NCBI RefSeq assembly: GCF_030581075.1
Contig: NZ_JAUQSW010000014.1
Span: 1-64,000 of the forward strand
DNA: 64,000 nucleotides
Direction of reading: 5' to 3'
From: Hymenobacter cheonanensis
GTDB taxonomy: Bacteria > Bacteroidota > Bacteroidia > Cytophagales > Hymenobacteraceae
Shown: positions 33,884 to 42,443 of the stretch, piece by piece
Position numbering within the stretch: the first letter of the stretch is position 1
Layout: every line of letters begins with the position of its first letter
Notes under the pieces: model-generated
What the model was told of the DNA's origin: nothing
The model's input: only the letters and a program-made list of their open reading frames with translations
Databases searched by the model: none
Program-made: the position numbers and the translations under genes

Positions 33884-34992
33884 CTATTGAGTGCGCTAGC
33901 CGCCCGCACCTCGGCCCAGGTCCAGTACTTTCTGGGCTGAATGCCCGCGTAGCCCTGCCGCATAAAAGCCACTATTTCGGCCTCTATTGTGCTGGCAGCC
34001 AGCGAGGAAGCGTAAATGGGCCGGCCATCGGGGTCGGCGTAGCGCTCGGCCTTGGCCAGGGGGCGGCCGGCCAGGCGCAGCAGCGGGCCAGTATCGGTGA
34101 GGGGGTCGGCGGCCCAGCGGTAGCTGCCCTTTTCCAGTTCGTTGAGCCGGGCGGCGAGCGGCGCCAGCGCCAGACGCGGCAGCGTGGGGCGGCTTTCGAG
34201 GTCAATCCAGGTCGTGTACTTGCCTTCCAGTTCGTAGCGCTGGCCGTCGTAGAGGCTCAGCACCCAGTCGAGCCCCGCCGTGGGGCCAAACAGGGCATAG
34301 TACGGCACCGGCTCGGGTGTGCGCACCACGGCTAGCCCAATTTCCGGGTAAGCGGTGCGCTGCGTCAGCGGGCCTTGCAGCTGAGATAGCGCCCGCTTCA
34401 CGCGCAGGTACTCCGGCTCCCAGGCCGCGCGGCCCGATTCCGTATTTAGTATTATTCCAGCAAATCTTGGTAGAAACCAACTAAACTTTTCGGCCGATGC
34501 CTCGTCCTCCCGCCGGCGCCGGGCCGGCGCCCCGAAGGGCTCGTAGAAGCGCGCTTTTTCCTCCGCGTTCAGCCAGCAGGCGAGTTGCAGGGCGTGGTCG
34601 GCCAGGGGGTGCTGCCAGTCAAGCTCCCGAAAATCGCCCAGCGTAGCGGTGAGGCGCAGCAGCGCTTCGTGGGCCAGCGCCAGCTCGGGATGCAGCAAAG
34701 CCCACACGCCAATAAAGCCATCAATGTCGAAATGATTGGCCGTTACGGCGCGCGCTGCGAGGCCGGGCGTGGCGGGCGCGTGCAGCGCGCGTAGGCACGA
34801 GCCGGCGCTGGTATCGTCGCGCAGGGCTGGCGGCGTGGCCGCGCCGCGCCAATGAGCCAGGGTCAGCGCCGCGCCCAGGCCGGTGCTATCGACCACAATG
34901 GTGGGCTGCCGCCGCAGCTGCGCAAACGGCACAAAGTACCGTACTTGGTCGGCTACCTCATGGCTAGCTACTTGTTCCTTAAACTGTTCCAT
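33880..34992 (-). CDS. Hypothetical protein (possibly DUF6687-type)
   Basis: 370 residues, soluble, no signal peptide. N-terminal VRYFVPFAQLRRQPTIVVDS and ANHFDIDGFIGVWALLHPE, with an Asp-x-Asp-Gly segment, recall a Bacteroidota family of unknown function that I associate tentatively with the name DUF6687. His and Asp residues in HFDIDGF suggest a DHH-like or hydrolase active site, but I cannot confirm it. It lies 7 bases downstream of the HNH gene on the same strand, so the two are probably one transcript. The convergent sbcC gene ends on the same four bases. Confidence 0.75.
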   Translation of the reverse strand: MEQFKEQVASHEVADQVRYFVPFAQLRRQPTIVVDSTGLGAALTLAHWRGAATPPALRDDTSAGSCLRALHAPATPGLAARAVTANHFDIDGFIGVWALLHPELALAHEALLRLTATLGDFRELDWQHPLADHALQLACWLNAEEKARFYEPFGAPARRRREDEASAEKFSWFLPRFAGIILNTESGRAAWEPEYLRVKRALSQLQGPLTQRTAYPEIGLAVVRTPEPVPYYALFGPTAGLDWVLSLYDGQRYELEGKYTTWIDLESRPTLPRLALAPLAARLNELEKGSYRWAADPLTDTGPLLRLAGRPLAKAERYADPDGRPIYASSLAASTIEAEIVAFMRQGYAGIQPRKYWTWAEVRAASALNS

Positions 34993-34999
34993 TAGGGGG

Positions 35000-35335
35000 C
35001 TAACTACTAGCGCGGCGGTTACGAATTTTTTCCACCTTGCTTTTGCGAATCCAGCTCAGGTAGCCTTGCAGCTCTTCGGCGGCGCGTAGCGCTTCTACGG
35101 TGTGGTACTGGCGGGCGAGGGCGCGGTTGGTGAGAAAGCGGTGCACGCTGCTGTGGCAGGGCTGGCACAGGTCTACGGTTTCGCCGTGGCGGCCGCCTTC
35201 CTCGCGGGGCACCAGGTGGTGGCGGCTGGTTTGCTGCACGGCGCGCTCGCAGAGGCCGCAGCGGGTTTCGAGGGGGCGCTGGGCGCGGGCGGCGGCTTCG
35301 GCGGCGGCCTGGGCAAGTTGCTGGCGGCGGGTCAC
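35000..35335 (-). CDS. HNH endonuclease-domain protein
   Basis: 111 residues. The compact HNH fold is nearly complete: a CGLC zinc knuckle, RHHLVPREEGG with the catalytic His region, and LCQPCHSSVHRF with the second Cys pair and metal-binding His. The start is GTG at 35335. The family cleaves or nicks DNA; stand-alone HNH proteins of this size are common in Bacteroidota and their targets are unknown. A short basic C-terminus (RKSKVEKIRNRR) could bind nucleic acid. It is the first gene of a two-gene unit with the 370-residue unknown protein. Confidence 0.85.
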   Translation of the reverse strand: MTRRQQLAQAAAEAAARAQRPLETRCGLCERAVQQTSRHHLVPREEGGRHGETVDLCQPCHSSVHRFLTNRALARQYHTVEALRAAEELQGYLSWIRKSKVEKIRNRRASS

Positions 35336-35504
35336 GGAGCGAGCGGGGCGAGAAAAAAAAGTGTGGAATTATTTAACCCCTATCAGCCACTTAGAGTTGC
35401 GCAAGTTGAGTTTACGTCCCTATATTGACCGCCAATTGGCAAGTTGAGCTAATATTATTTTTCCGCGAAGCTTTCATCTCTTTTTTCTCTCTTTTTTTCT
35501 CTAA

Positions 35505-35963
35505 ATGGTACACTATTCTACTTCTTTACGCTCCACTAACGGCTGGGTGCGCCAAGGCGCCGCCGTGCTGGCCGTGCTGGCTGGTAGTCTTTTTGCCTCC
35601 AGCGCCCACGCCCAAACCTGGATGGTTTCGACCACGCCCTACATCAAGCTGGGGGTGCTCGATAAGTACAATGCGCTAGGGGGTTACAGCGCCGTTTTTA
35701 TTGTTACTAACGAGAAGACGAGCCAGGAATTCATGCTCACCAAGCAGGTGCCCAAGGGCGAGAGCGGCGTCGACGTGTTCTTCCCAACCGAGCCTAGCGA
35801 CCCCGAGTATTTCAAAAATATGGCGGGCCTGGCGGCCCAGGCCACCCCGGGCCGCTACCACTGGGAGTGCCGGGTGAACGGCAAAAAAGCCGTGGGCGGC
35901 TTCTTCAACTACCCCGAAACGGGCAACGACATTACGGTAATCGGCAGCGCGGCGGCGCGCTAG
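35505..35963 (+). CDS. Secreted hypothetical protein
   Basis: 152 residues. The signal peptide runs to about residue 36 (AVLAVLAGSLFASSAHAQ). The mature part is a small beta-rich domain (YSAVFIVTNEKTSQEFML, ATPGRYHWECRVNGKKAVGG) that may be an Ig-like sandwich. No family recognised. ATG at 35505 follows a long T/C-rich leader. The convergent gene's stop codon overlaps this gene's stop by the sequence CTAG. Confidence 0.75.
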   Translation: MVHYSTSLRSTNGWVRQGAAVLAVLAGSLFASSAHAQTWMVSTTPYIKLGVLDKYNALGGYSAVFIVTNEKTSQEFMLTKQVPKGESGVDVFFPTEPSDPEYFKNMAGLAAQATPGRYHWECRVNGKKAVGGFFNYPETGNDITVIGSAAAR

Positions 35964-36556
35964 CCGCGCACCACCCGCATGTAGGGCACGGTATCGGGCA
36001 GCGGGCCGAGCAGCTCGGCCAGGGCCTGCAGGAAGCGGCCGGCCGTATCGGGCCGGCCGGCCGGGGGGCCGGGGGCGTGGTGGCGGTAGTGCTCGCCGCG
36101 CAGCTCGCCCAGCACGGTGGGCGTGCCGGCCTCTTCGGCGCTGCGGCCCAGGGTAGCTTCGAGCAAAAAGTAGCGCGGCAGGGCCTCCTCGGGCGCCAGG
36201 TCGTCGTCGGCCTCCTCGGTTTCGTCATCGTCCGGAATGCGCGACTGGTCCTGCGGGTCGGGCTCGGGGCCTTCGTACACAATGGCGGCCAGATGCGCCT
36301 CGCCGGTGGCCTGGGGTGGCGGCAGCTGTAGCAGCGCCGTGGCGCGGCCCGCCACCTGGTGCCAGCTCAGGTGCAGGCCCCGGGGCGGCACCCGCTCGCG
36401 CGGGGGCAGGCTTTCGGCGGCTTTGTCCCACATATACAGCAGCAGCTCGCGGGCCAGCAAGGGGTCGCTAAGCTCGCGGCGCACGGCGGCGGGCCGGCGC
36501 CACACCAACTGCGGCAGCATGAGGTAGGCAAAATGGTGCGGGTGCGGGCGGGCCAT
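35960..36556 (-). CDS. Hypothetical protein
   Basis: 198 residues, soluble. It starts MARPHPHHFAYLMLPQLVW and has a strongly acidic middle (DDDETEEADDDLAPEE) and a C-terminal helical segment (RFLQALAELLGPLPDTV). No motif recognised. Codon use matches the genome. It is preceded by the 244-base gap that holds inverted repeat family E and is convergent with the secreted protein gene. Confidence 0.72.
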   Translation of the reverse strand: MARPHPHHFAYLMLPQLVWRRPAAVRRELSDPLLARELLLYMWDKAAESLPPRERVPPRGLHLSWHQVAGRATALLQLPPPQATGEAHLAAIVYEGPEPDPQDQSRIPDDDETEEADDDLAPEEALPRYFLLEATLGRSAEEAGTPTVLGELRGEHYRHHAPGPPAGRPDTAGRFLQALAELLGPLPDTVPYMRVVRG

Positions 36557-36688
36557 TAGTCTCGGGAAAGTGATAAGACGCCCGTAACAACCAGCCGCGA
36601 GCCGCTGCTACAAAGCCCGGCAAAGATAAACCGGGGGCTAGGCGGCCCCGGCAGGCTACTAGAGCAATTTTCTATTTTCAACAGGGGG

Positions 36689-36757
36689 TTAAATGCCAAA
36701 AGTGGGATGACAAACATCTGTCAGTCATATATTTATCATCCCACTTTTGGCATTTAA
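36689..36757. repeat. Inverted repeat, family E
   Basis: Perfect 22-base arms 36689-36710 and 36736-36757 (TTAAATGCCAAAAGTGGG and onwards) surround a spacer with a small nested hairpin TGACA-AACATC-TGTCA. AT-rich relative to the genome. It lies 44 bases past the glycosyltransferase stop and may end its transcript. Confidence 0.92.
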
Positions 36758-36800
36758 TTTTACCTAAGAATGTGATAGCCGGGGTTTTCTACCCTAGCGC

Positions 36801-37967
36801 TTAGCTGCTGGCCTGGCCACTTGCTACTGCTGCCTCCACAGCCTGCCACAGCACCCGGGCCGTGTGCTCCCAACTGAAGCTAGCCGCGTTGGCGAGGCCG
36901 GTGGCGCGCAGGCGCGCCCGCAGCGGCGCATCGTGGGCCAGCCGCCGCAGCCCCGCCGCGATGGCCGCCGGCTGGTGCGGGTCGCACAAAACGGCGGCTT
37001 CGGGGCCGCCCGCCGCCTCGGGCAAGGAGGAGATATTGGAAGTGAGGACCGGGCAGCCGCTCGCCTGCGCCTCCACCACGGGCAAGCCAAACCCTTCGAA
37101 GAAAGGCACATACGCCGTAGCCAGGGCCGCCGCGTAGAGGTCGGCCAGGTCGGCCTCGCTCACGCGGCCCGTGAAGGCGACGGCGGCCTGCACCTCGTCC
37201 GGCAGGCTGCGAAACACTTCGAATACCGGCCCGGCCTTCCAGGCAGTGCGGCCCACCAGCAGCAGGCGCACCGGGGCAGCCGCCGCGCCGGCTTCGGCCT
37301 TAAACAAGGCAAAGGCGCGGAGCAGATTGCGCAGGTTTTTGCGCGGCTGCAAGGCCCCCACAAACAAAAAATAGGGCTGCCCCTGGCTGAAGCGCGCCCG
37401 CGTGGCCGCTTGCGCAGCGGCGGGCTGCGGGGCAAAGTGCCGGGCCGGCGCATTGTGCGCTACCCAAATGCGGCTAGGGTTCAGTCCGTATTGCAGGGCA
37501 ATATCCTGGCGGGTGGCGTCGGACACGGCCACCAGTTGAGTAGCGGCGCGGGCAAAGCGCGGCAAAAAATACGCGTAGTAGCGGCCCATAACTCGGCCAA
37601 TATCCTGCGGGCGGTGCAGGTAGGCCAGGTCGTGCAGTACCACTACGCGCGGCACGCGGGTGCCCAGCACCGTAAAGCCCTCGGGCGAGAGCAGGGCAGC
37701 CGGCCGGTGGCGGCGCAGCCACAGGGCCACCGCCCCCTCGTACCAGGCCAGCATCAGCAGGGGGTGGCGGGCCGGGGGCGGCAGCACGTGCGGTACTACA
37801 TTGGGGCCCAGCAGGTAGCGTGGGTCGTAGGCGCGGTCGAAGAGAAAGTGAAACGTGCACTGCGGCTGCTGCTGCACCAGGCAGCGCAGGGCCTCGAAGG
37901 TGTACCGCCCCAGGCCTTCGAGGTGGCCGCCGGGCAGCAAAAAGCGAGTCGTGACGGCAATGTGCAT
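36801..37967 (-). CDS. Glycosyltransferase, GT4 family
   Basis: 388 residues. GT-B fold with the GT4 signatures GALQPRKNLRNLLRAF at the start of the second domain and the acidic motif EGFGLPVVEAQASGCPV near the C-terminus (Glu-x7-Glu), plus VSDATRQDI and HNAP in the hinge region. It would transfer a sugar from a nucleotide donor in assembly of a surface glycan. ATG at 37967 (MHIAVTTRFLLPGG) is the family-like N-terminus; the frame is open far upstream into the flippase gene but that part is not glycosyltransferase. It is downstream of the flippase gene on the same strand. Confidence 0.9.
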   Translation of the reverse strand: MHIAVTTRFLLPGGHLEGLGRYTFEALRCLVQQQPQCTFHFLFDRAYDPRYLLGPNVVPHVLPPPARHPLLMLAWYEGAVALWLRRHRPAALLSPEGFTVLGTRVPRVVVLHDLAYLHRPQDIGRVMGRYYAYFLPRFARAATQLVAVSDATRQDIALQYGLNPSRIWVAHNAPARHFAPQPAAAQAATRARFSQGQPYFLFVGALQPRKNLRNLLRAFALFKAEAGAAAAPVRLLLVGRTAWKAGPVFEVFRSLPDEVQAAVAFTGRVSEADLADLYAAALATAYVPFFEGFGLPVVEAQASGCPVLTSNISSLPEAAGGPEAAVLCDPHQPAAIAAGLRRLAHDAPLRARLRATGLANAASFSWEHTARVLWQAVEAAVASGQASS

Positions 37968-38095
37968 GGGCTGGGCTACTGCGGTGGGTGGCGAAGTTTT
38001 CGGACGCGCCAGCCCGTGCCACAGCCCCAAAACTAGGGCCGCCGGCCCAAGTAGCCGGCCTCCTTGCAACCCCGCCGCCGGGCCAGGTCCGGGTA

Positions 38096-39571
38096 CTAGC
38101 CCCGCCGCCGGGGGCGCAGCTGGCGCAGCTCGCGCAGGTGCACTAGGCCGGTGAGCGGCAGCAGGCCGACAAAAAACACGCTCATCAGGCCGGCCTCCAG
38201 CCACCAAGGCAGGGCTAGCTGGGTGCGGGCCAGGTACCAGCCGCCGCACAGCAGCCCAAAGGCCAGCGCCAGCCGGGCCAGCAGGTGCCAGGGCACGGCA
38301 ATGCCCATGCGCCGCGCCACCAGCCACACGTAGCCGCCCGATACCAGCACGCCGCTCAGCAGGGTGTTGAGGGCGGCGGCCACGGCGCCGTAGCTGGGCA
38401 GCAGCAGCAGGTTTAAACTCAGGTTGAGGGCTATGCTGCCCGCCACGAGCCAGCTTACCGGCCGCTGGTAGCGCGTGCCCGTGAGCAGGGTGCTGTAGAT
38501 GGCAAAGAAGGCATTGACCAGCACATTCAGAAATAATATCTTGAGGCACAAGGTCATGTGGGCCACCTCGGCGCCGGTACTGCGGCTGAACTGCCAGAAC
38601 AGCACCTCGCCCCGAAACAGCACGAAGGCCACTACCAGCAGCAGCGGCACGGCCACCACCCGCTGGCCCGCCCACAGCAGCTGGCGCAGCTCGCGGGGGC
38701 GGGCGGCGGCGTAGGCAAAACGTGCAAAAAACAGCGGCAGCACCGTCCAGGCATACATCATGGCGGCGTCGAGCCAACGGTAGGCGCCGGCGTAGTAGCC
38801 CGCCTCGCGGGCCGAGGACAGCCGTTCGAGCAGCACCATATCCACGCGCTCATTGATGCCGTAGAGCAAGGCAATGAAGGCAAACGGCAGGCTGCTGCGC
38901 AGCAGCAGCCCCGCCGGCCGCCGCCGGGGCCAGCGGTGGGGCAGGCGCCCAAACAGCCGCCGCAGCAGCCCCAGAAACAGCACCGCCGTGAAGCCCGCCA
39001 CCACCAGCCTAGCCCCCACATACATACTCAGGCTCAATTGATTGCCCAGCAGCAGGCCCGCTACCAGGGCTAGCGCCAGCAGCTTTTCGAGCACCGACAG
39101 CAGGGCATCGGTATTGAAATGCTGCCGGGCCTGCACCGGCGCCCTGAGAAACTGCCCGTACTGGGTAAGCAGCAGCCCCGCCCCCACCGCCGCCAGCAGC
39201 CCTAGCTGTGGGCCACGGTAGCCCATGCCCCAGCCCAGCGCCACCAGGGCCAGCAGCGAGGCCAGCGTGAGCAGCCCCCGCAGCGGAAACAGCGTCCCAA
39301 ACTGCCGGTCGGCAAAGGCCGGCTCGGCGGCCAGGCGCTGCACCGTAAACTGCGTGAGGCCCAGGTCGGCAAAGGTGGCCACTACCACGGCCAGGGCCGA
39401 GCAGGCCGCCAGCAGCCCAAACGTGCTGTGGCCCAGCCGGTCTTGCACGACGTTCTCGAGCAGCACCCAGCCGGGTTTCACCAGCAGGTTGAGGGCCACG
39501 GCCAGGCTGATATTACCGAGAAAGCGTTTGATGCGAAGAAGTGGGCTAGCCGACGGTGGGTGAACGCACAA
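38096..39571 (-). CDS. Polysaccharide/oligosaccharide flippase (Wzx-like)
   Basis: About 480-490 residues with around a dozen membrane helices; GYYAGAYRWLDAAMMYAWTVLP and YAAARP resemble MOP-superfamily export proteins such as Wzx. It would flip lipid-linked glycan units across the inner membrane. The start is uncertain: the only TTG (39571) lies inside a -7 box, and no ATG or GTG occurs before the first helix (RIKRFLGNISLAVALNLLVK). A rare start codon near 39540 is likely. Head-to-head with the Wzz-like gene through a symmetrical promoter region. Confidence 0.85.
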   Translation of the reverse strand: MCVHPPSASPLLRIKRFLGNISLAVALNLLVKPGWVLLENVVQDRLGHSTFGLLAACSALAVVVATFADLGLTQFTVQRLAAEPAFADRQFGTLFPLRGLLTLASLLALVALGWGMGYRGPQLGLLAAVGAGLLLTQYGQFLRAPVQARQHFNTDALLSVLEKLLALALVAGLLLGNQLSLSMYVGARLVVAGFTAVLFLGLLRRLFGRLPHRWPRRRPAGLLLRSSLPFAFIALLYGINERVDMVLLERLSSAREAGYYAGAYRWLDAAMMYAWTVLPLFFARFAYAAARPRELRQLLWAGQRVVAVPLLLVVAFVLFRGEVLFWQFSRSTGAEVAHMTLCLKILFLNVLVNAFFAIYSTLLTGTRYQRPVSWLVAGSIALNLSLNLLLLPSYGAVAAALNTLLSGVLVSGGYVWLVARRMGIAVPWHLLARLALAFGLLCGGWYLARTQLALPWWLEAGLMSVFFVGLLPLTGLVHLRELRQLRPRRRG

Positions 39572-39611
39572 AGATAAAGCCGCTGCCAGGGCAGCTAGCG
39601 GTTTATCTTTG
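39569..39611. promoter_or_regulatory. Divergent symmetrical -7 boxes (flippase / Wzz-like gene)
   Basis: TATCTTTG on the minus strand (39576-39569) and TATCTTTG on the plus strand (39604-39611) form the ends of an imperfect palindrome (CAAAGATAAAGCCGCT against AGCGGTTTATCTTTG). Both match TAnnTTTG and would drive the two halves of the polysaccharide locus. Confidence 0.55.
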
Positions 39612-39662
39612 CCTGCTGCTGCCGGGGGCCAGCGCGCGCTGCCGGCTCCTTTTACATTGTTT

Positions 39663-40736
39663 ATGCTGCCCGACTCGCCTCTCCCCTTCTCGTCTGCCGG
39701 CCTGCGGGCTCTTTTTCAGCGTTGGAAATACTTGCTGGGCCTGGCCGTGGCCGTGGCGGCGGTGGCGAGTGCCGTGGTGGCGTGGTCGCTGCCCAACATC
39801 TACAGCTCCACGGCCATTTTCCTGCCCACTTCGCCCCAAAGTACCGACCCCGACCGCCTGGTGGAGGGCTCGAAGCTGGAGGTGGGCGCCCGCTCCGAAG
39901 ACCTCGACCGGGTGCTCACCATCGGGCAGTCGCTACCGCTGGCCGAGCAAATGATTCGGCGCTTTAACCTCTACGAGCACTACCACGCGGGCCGGCCCGG
40001 CACCGACGCCGTGGAGAACAGCGTGCTGGCCGAATATACTGGCAACCTGAGCATTATCCACAACGAGCGCGACGCCATCGAGCTCACCTTCGAGGACCGC
40101 GACAAGAAGCTGGCCGCCGCCGTAGCCAATGCCCTGGTGGCCGCCATCGACTCGACCAACCAGCAGCTGACGCTCGAAAACCGCCGCAACGTACTCGAAA
40201 TCTACCGCCAGCGCTCCGAGCAGCTCGGCCGCAGCTACGAGCGCACCCGCCAGCATTTGCTGGCCGCGCGCCGCCGCTACGGCGTGTTTGGGCTGGAGCA
40301 ACAGGGCCGCTACCTGGGCAAGGCCGTGATTGATACCGAAAAGGAGCTGCGCCTGGCCGAGGGCGGCGGCCCGGGCAACGCGGCGGGCCTGCGCCGCGCG
40401 CTGCGCGGCCTCACCCAGGCCGCGGGCGGCAACCTCATCAACCTCGAAAACTGGACCCAGGGCGCCGACTCGGTGGGCCTGCTGGCGGCGCGCCTCGCCG
40501 ACCTGCAGGCGCGCTTCGTGGGGTCGCAGGGCGCTTTTGAGCAGGCCCAAACCTCGCTGCGCAGCCGGGTATCGTCGCTCTACCTGGTGCAGAAAGCTTA
40601 CCCGGCCACCCGCAAAAGCAAGCCCTTCCGCGCCGTTATCGTGCTGGGCTCGGTGCTGGTTACGCTGGCGCTGTCGGTGTTTCTCATCCTGCTGTTGGAG
40701 ATGTACCGCCGCCGGCCCTCTTCAGCCAGCAGCTAA
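39663..40736 (+). CDS. Wzz-type polysaccharide chain-length/co-polymerase protein
   Basis: 357 residues. Two membrane segments (about 22-42, LLGLAVAVAAVASAVVAW, and about 325-347, VIVLGSVLVTLALSVFLILL) flank a periplasmic alpha-helical region with coiled-coil character (LENRRNVLEIYRQRSEQLGR). This is the Wzz/PCP1 layout; no kinase domain is attached. It would set chain length of a polymer made with the downstream Wzy-like protein. ATG at 39663 follows the -7 box by 51 bases. A family-A repeat separates it from the polymerase/ligase gene. Confidence 0.87.
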   Translation: MLPDSPLPFSSAGLRALFQRWKYLLGLAVAVAAVASAVVAWSLPNIYSSTAIFLPTSPQSTDPDRLVEGSKLEVGARSEDLDRVLTIGQSLPLAEQMIRRFNLYEHYHAGRPGTDAVENSVLAEYTGNLSIIHNERDAIELTFEDRDKKLAAAVANALVAAIDSTNQQLTLENRRNVLEIYRQRSEQLGRSYERTRQHLLAARRRYGVFGLEQQGRYLGKAVIDTEKELRLAEGGGPGNAAGLRRALRGLTQAAGGNLINLENWTQGADSVGLLAARLADLQARFVGSQGAFEQAQTSLRSRVSSLYLVQKAYPATRKSKPFRAVIVLGSVLVTLALSVFLILLLEMYRRRPSSASS

Positions 40737-40772
40737 AGCCTTTTAGGAAGTGCCTTCTAGGAAGTTGTTCTC

Positions 40773-40887
40773 CCGTCATGCTGAGCGCAGCGCAGCGCAG
40801 CCGAAGCATCTTGGCCGGGCATATCAGGGCCGGTAAACGGAGCGGCCAAGATGCTTCGGCTGCGCTACGCTACGCTCAGCATGGCGG
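40773..40887. repeat. Inverted repeat, family A copy 3
   Basis: Arms 40773-40816 and 40844-40887 (44 bases, three transitions) carry the same ends as copy 1 (TCATGCTGAGCGCAGCG, CGAAGCATCTTGG). It lies between the Wzz-like and Wzy/ligase-like genes, both plus strand. Confidence 0.95.
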
Positions 40888-40946
40888 AAAAAATGATTGC
40901 TCCCCTACCTTCATTAGCCCTCATTGCTATTTATTAGCTAGCTCCC

Positions 40947-42443
40947 ATGCGCCAACTTCTGCTTCGCCTGCGGCCCACCGATGCCAGCCAGCGGCTGTTT
41001 CTGGGCTTTGTGGCGCTGCTGCTGCTGGGGGGCGTGCTGGCGGGTGCCCGGCAGCAGGCGGCGCCGCTGCTGCTAGCCCTGGCGGTGCCGGCGCTGGTGC
41101 TGGTGGCCACCCGCTGGCAGTGGCTCTACTACGGCCTGTTTCTGACGCTGCCCTTCACCCACGAGATGACCGTGGGCGGCCAGAAAATGGAAGTGCCCTC
41201 CGAGCCGCTGCTGCTGGCGCTGCTGGCCTGCGTGCCGCTAGCCCTGGTTTTGGGGCCGGGAGGGCGGCGGCAGCTAGCCCCGCGCGAGTGGCGCCACCCC
41301 CTGCTGGTGCTGCCCTTTATGCTGCTGGCGTGGTCGGTGGTCGACTGCTACTTCTCGGTCGATAAGATACGGTCTATCAAGTATATACTGGCTAAGTGCT
41401 GGTTTCTGGTGGCGCTGCTGCCGGGCACGCTGCTGGTGCTGCGGCGCCCGGCTCATTTCTGGCGGCTGGCCGCCTGCTACGTGGGCGGCGCGGTGCTGAG
41501 CCTGCTGTGGGTGCTGCCGCGCCACGCCAGCATTGGCTTCAGCTTTGCCCGCACCAACTGGGCTATTCAGCCGTTTTACGTCAACCACGTGATATACGCC
41601 ACCACGCTGGCGCTGCTGCTGCCGTTTGCCTTTGGGCTGGCGGCGGGGGCTAGCACGCCGGGCCGGCGGCGGCTGTGGCTGGGAGCGGGCCTGCTGCTGC
41701 TGTTTGGGCTGATTACCTCGTACACGCGCGCCTCGTGGCTGGCCGTGCCGGCGGCGTTTTTTTTCTACTGGGTTATGCGCCTGCGCCTCACGCGAGTGCT
41801 GCTGCTGGCCACGGTGCTGGCCACGGCCGGGGCGGCGGTGTATTTCGTGAGCGATGAGAATTTCATGCGCTACCGGCCCGATTATGAGAAGACCATCTGG
41901 CACGGCGGCAACCTGGCCGCACACCTCCAATCGACCTACAAGTTTCAGGATGTGTCGGGCATGGAGCGGGTGTACCGCTGGGTGGCCGCCGCCCGCATGA
42001 TTGCCGATAAACCCCTGACCGGCAGCGGCCCCTCTACCTTCAACCCCACCTACAAGCGCTACACGGTGTCGAGCTTCCGCACCTACGTGAGCGCCAACCA
42101 CGAGGGCTCCACGGCCCACAATTACTTTTTGCTGCAGCTGGCCGAGCAGGGCGTGCCCTCGTTCGTGCTGTTTTGCATTCTGGTGGGCACGGCCTTGCTC
42201 ACGGCCGAGCGCCTCTACCACGCCACCCGGCACCGGCCCGAGCTGCACCGGCTGGTGCTGGCCGTCAGCTTGTCGTTTGTCATCATCCTCTTCCACTTGT
42301 TTCTCAACGAGTTGGTGGAGAACGACAAGGTCGGCTCCATCTTCTTCGTAGCCCTGGCCATGCTTATCCGCTGCGGCACCTGGCTGGAAGAGGCGCAGGC
42401 CGCCGATGCCTCAGCGGCGCGGGAGCTGCCGGGGCAGGCCTAG
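40947..42443 (+). CDS. O-antigen ligase/polymerase family protein (Wzy_C)
   Basis: 498 residues, about twelve membrane helices. A large periplasmic loop between late helices contains SGMERVYRWVAAARMIADKP and GSGPSTFNPTYKRY followed by ANHEGSTAHNYFLLQLAEQG, the conserved RxxxW/GxG and His region of Wzy_C proteins. Such proteins polymerise or ligate lipid-linked glycans at the outer face of the inner membrane; ligase and polymerase cannot be told apart here. Together with the Wzz-like, flippase and GT4 genes it makes a small polysaccharide locus. Its 3' end overlaps the convergent gene by 33 bases. Confidence 0.88.
   Translation: MRQLLLRLRPTDASQRLFLGFVALLLLGGVLAGARQQAAPLLLALAVPALVLVATRWQWLYYGLFLTLPFTHEMTVGGQKMEVPSEPLLLALLACVPLALVLGPGGRRQLAPREWRHPLLVLPFMLLAWSVVDCYFSVDKIRSIKYILAKCWFLVALLPGTLLVLRRPAHFWRLAACYVGGAVLSLLWVLPRHASIGFSFARTNWAIQPFYVNHVIYATTLALLLPFAFGLAAGASTPGRRRLWLGAGLLLLFGLITSYTRASWLAVPAAFFFYWVMRLRLTRVLLLATVLATAGAAVYFVSDENFMRYRPDYEKTIWHGGNLAAHLQSTYKFQDVSGMERVYRWVAAARMIADKPLTGSGPSTFNPTYKRYTVSSFRTYVSANHEGSTAHNYFLLQLAEQGVPSFVLFCILVGTALLTAERLYHATRHRPELHRLVLAVSLSFVIILFHLFLNELVENDKVGSIFFVALAMLIRCGTWLEEAQAADASAARELPGQA

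Noticed and set aside
29177-36556. sbcDC, HNH and unknown genes as a defence island
   Set aside because: SbcCD is a housekeeping repair complex and the rest shows no toxin, restriction, reverse transcriptase or NTPase signature. The HNH pair is noted separately.
36801-42443. Complete O-antigen or capsule cluster
   Set aside because: Only one glycosyltransferase, one flippase, one Wzz-like and one Wzy-like gene are present, with no sugar-nucleotide genes or initiating transferase. At most it is a small or partial locus.
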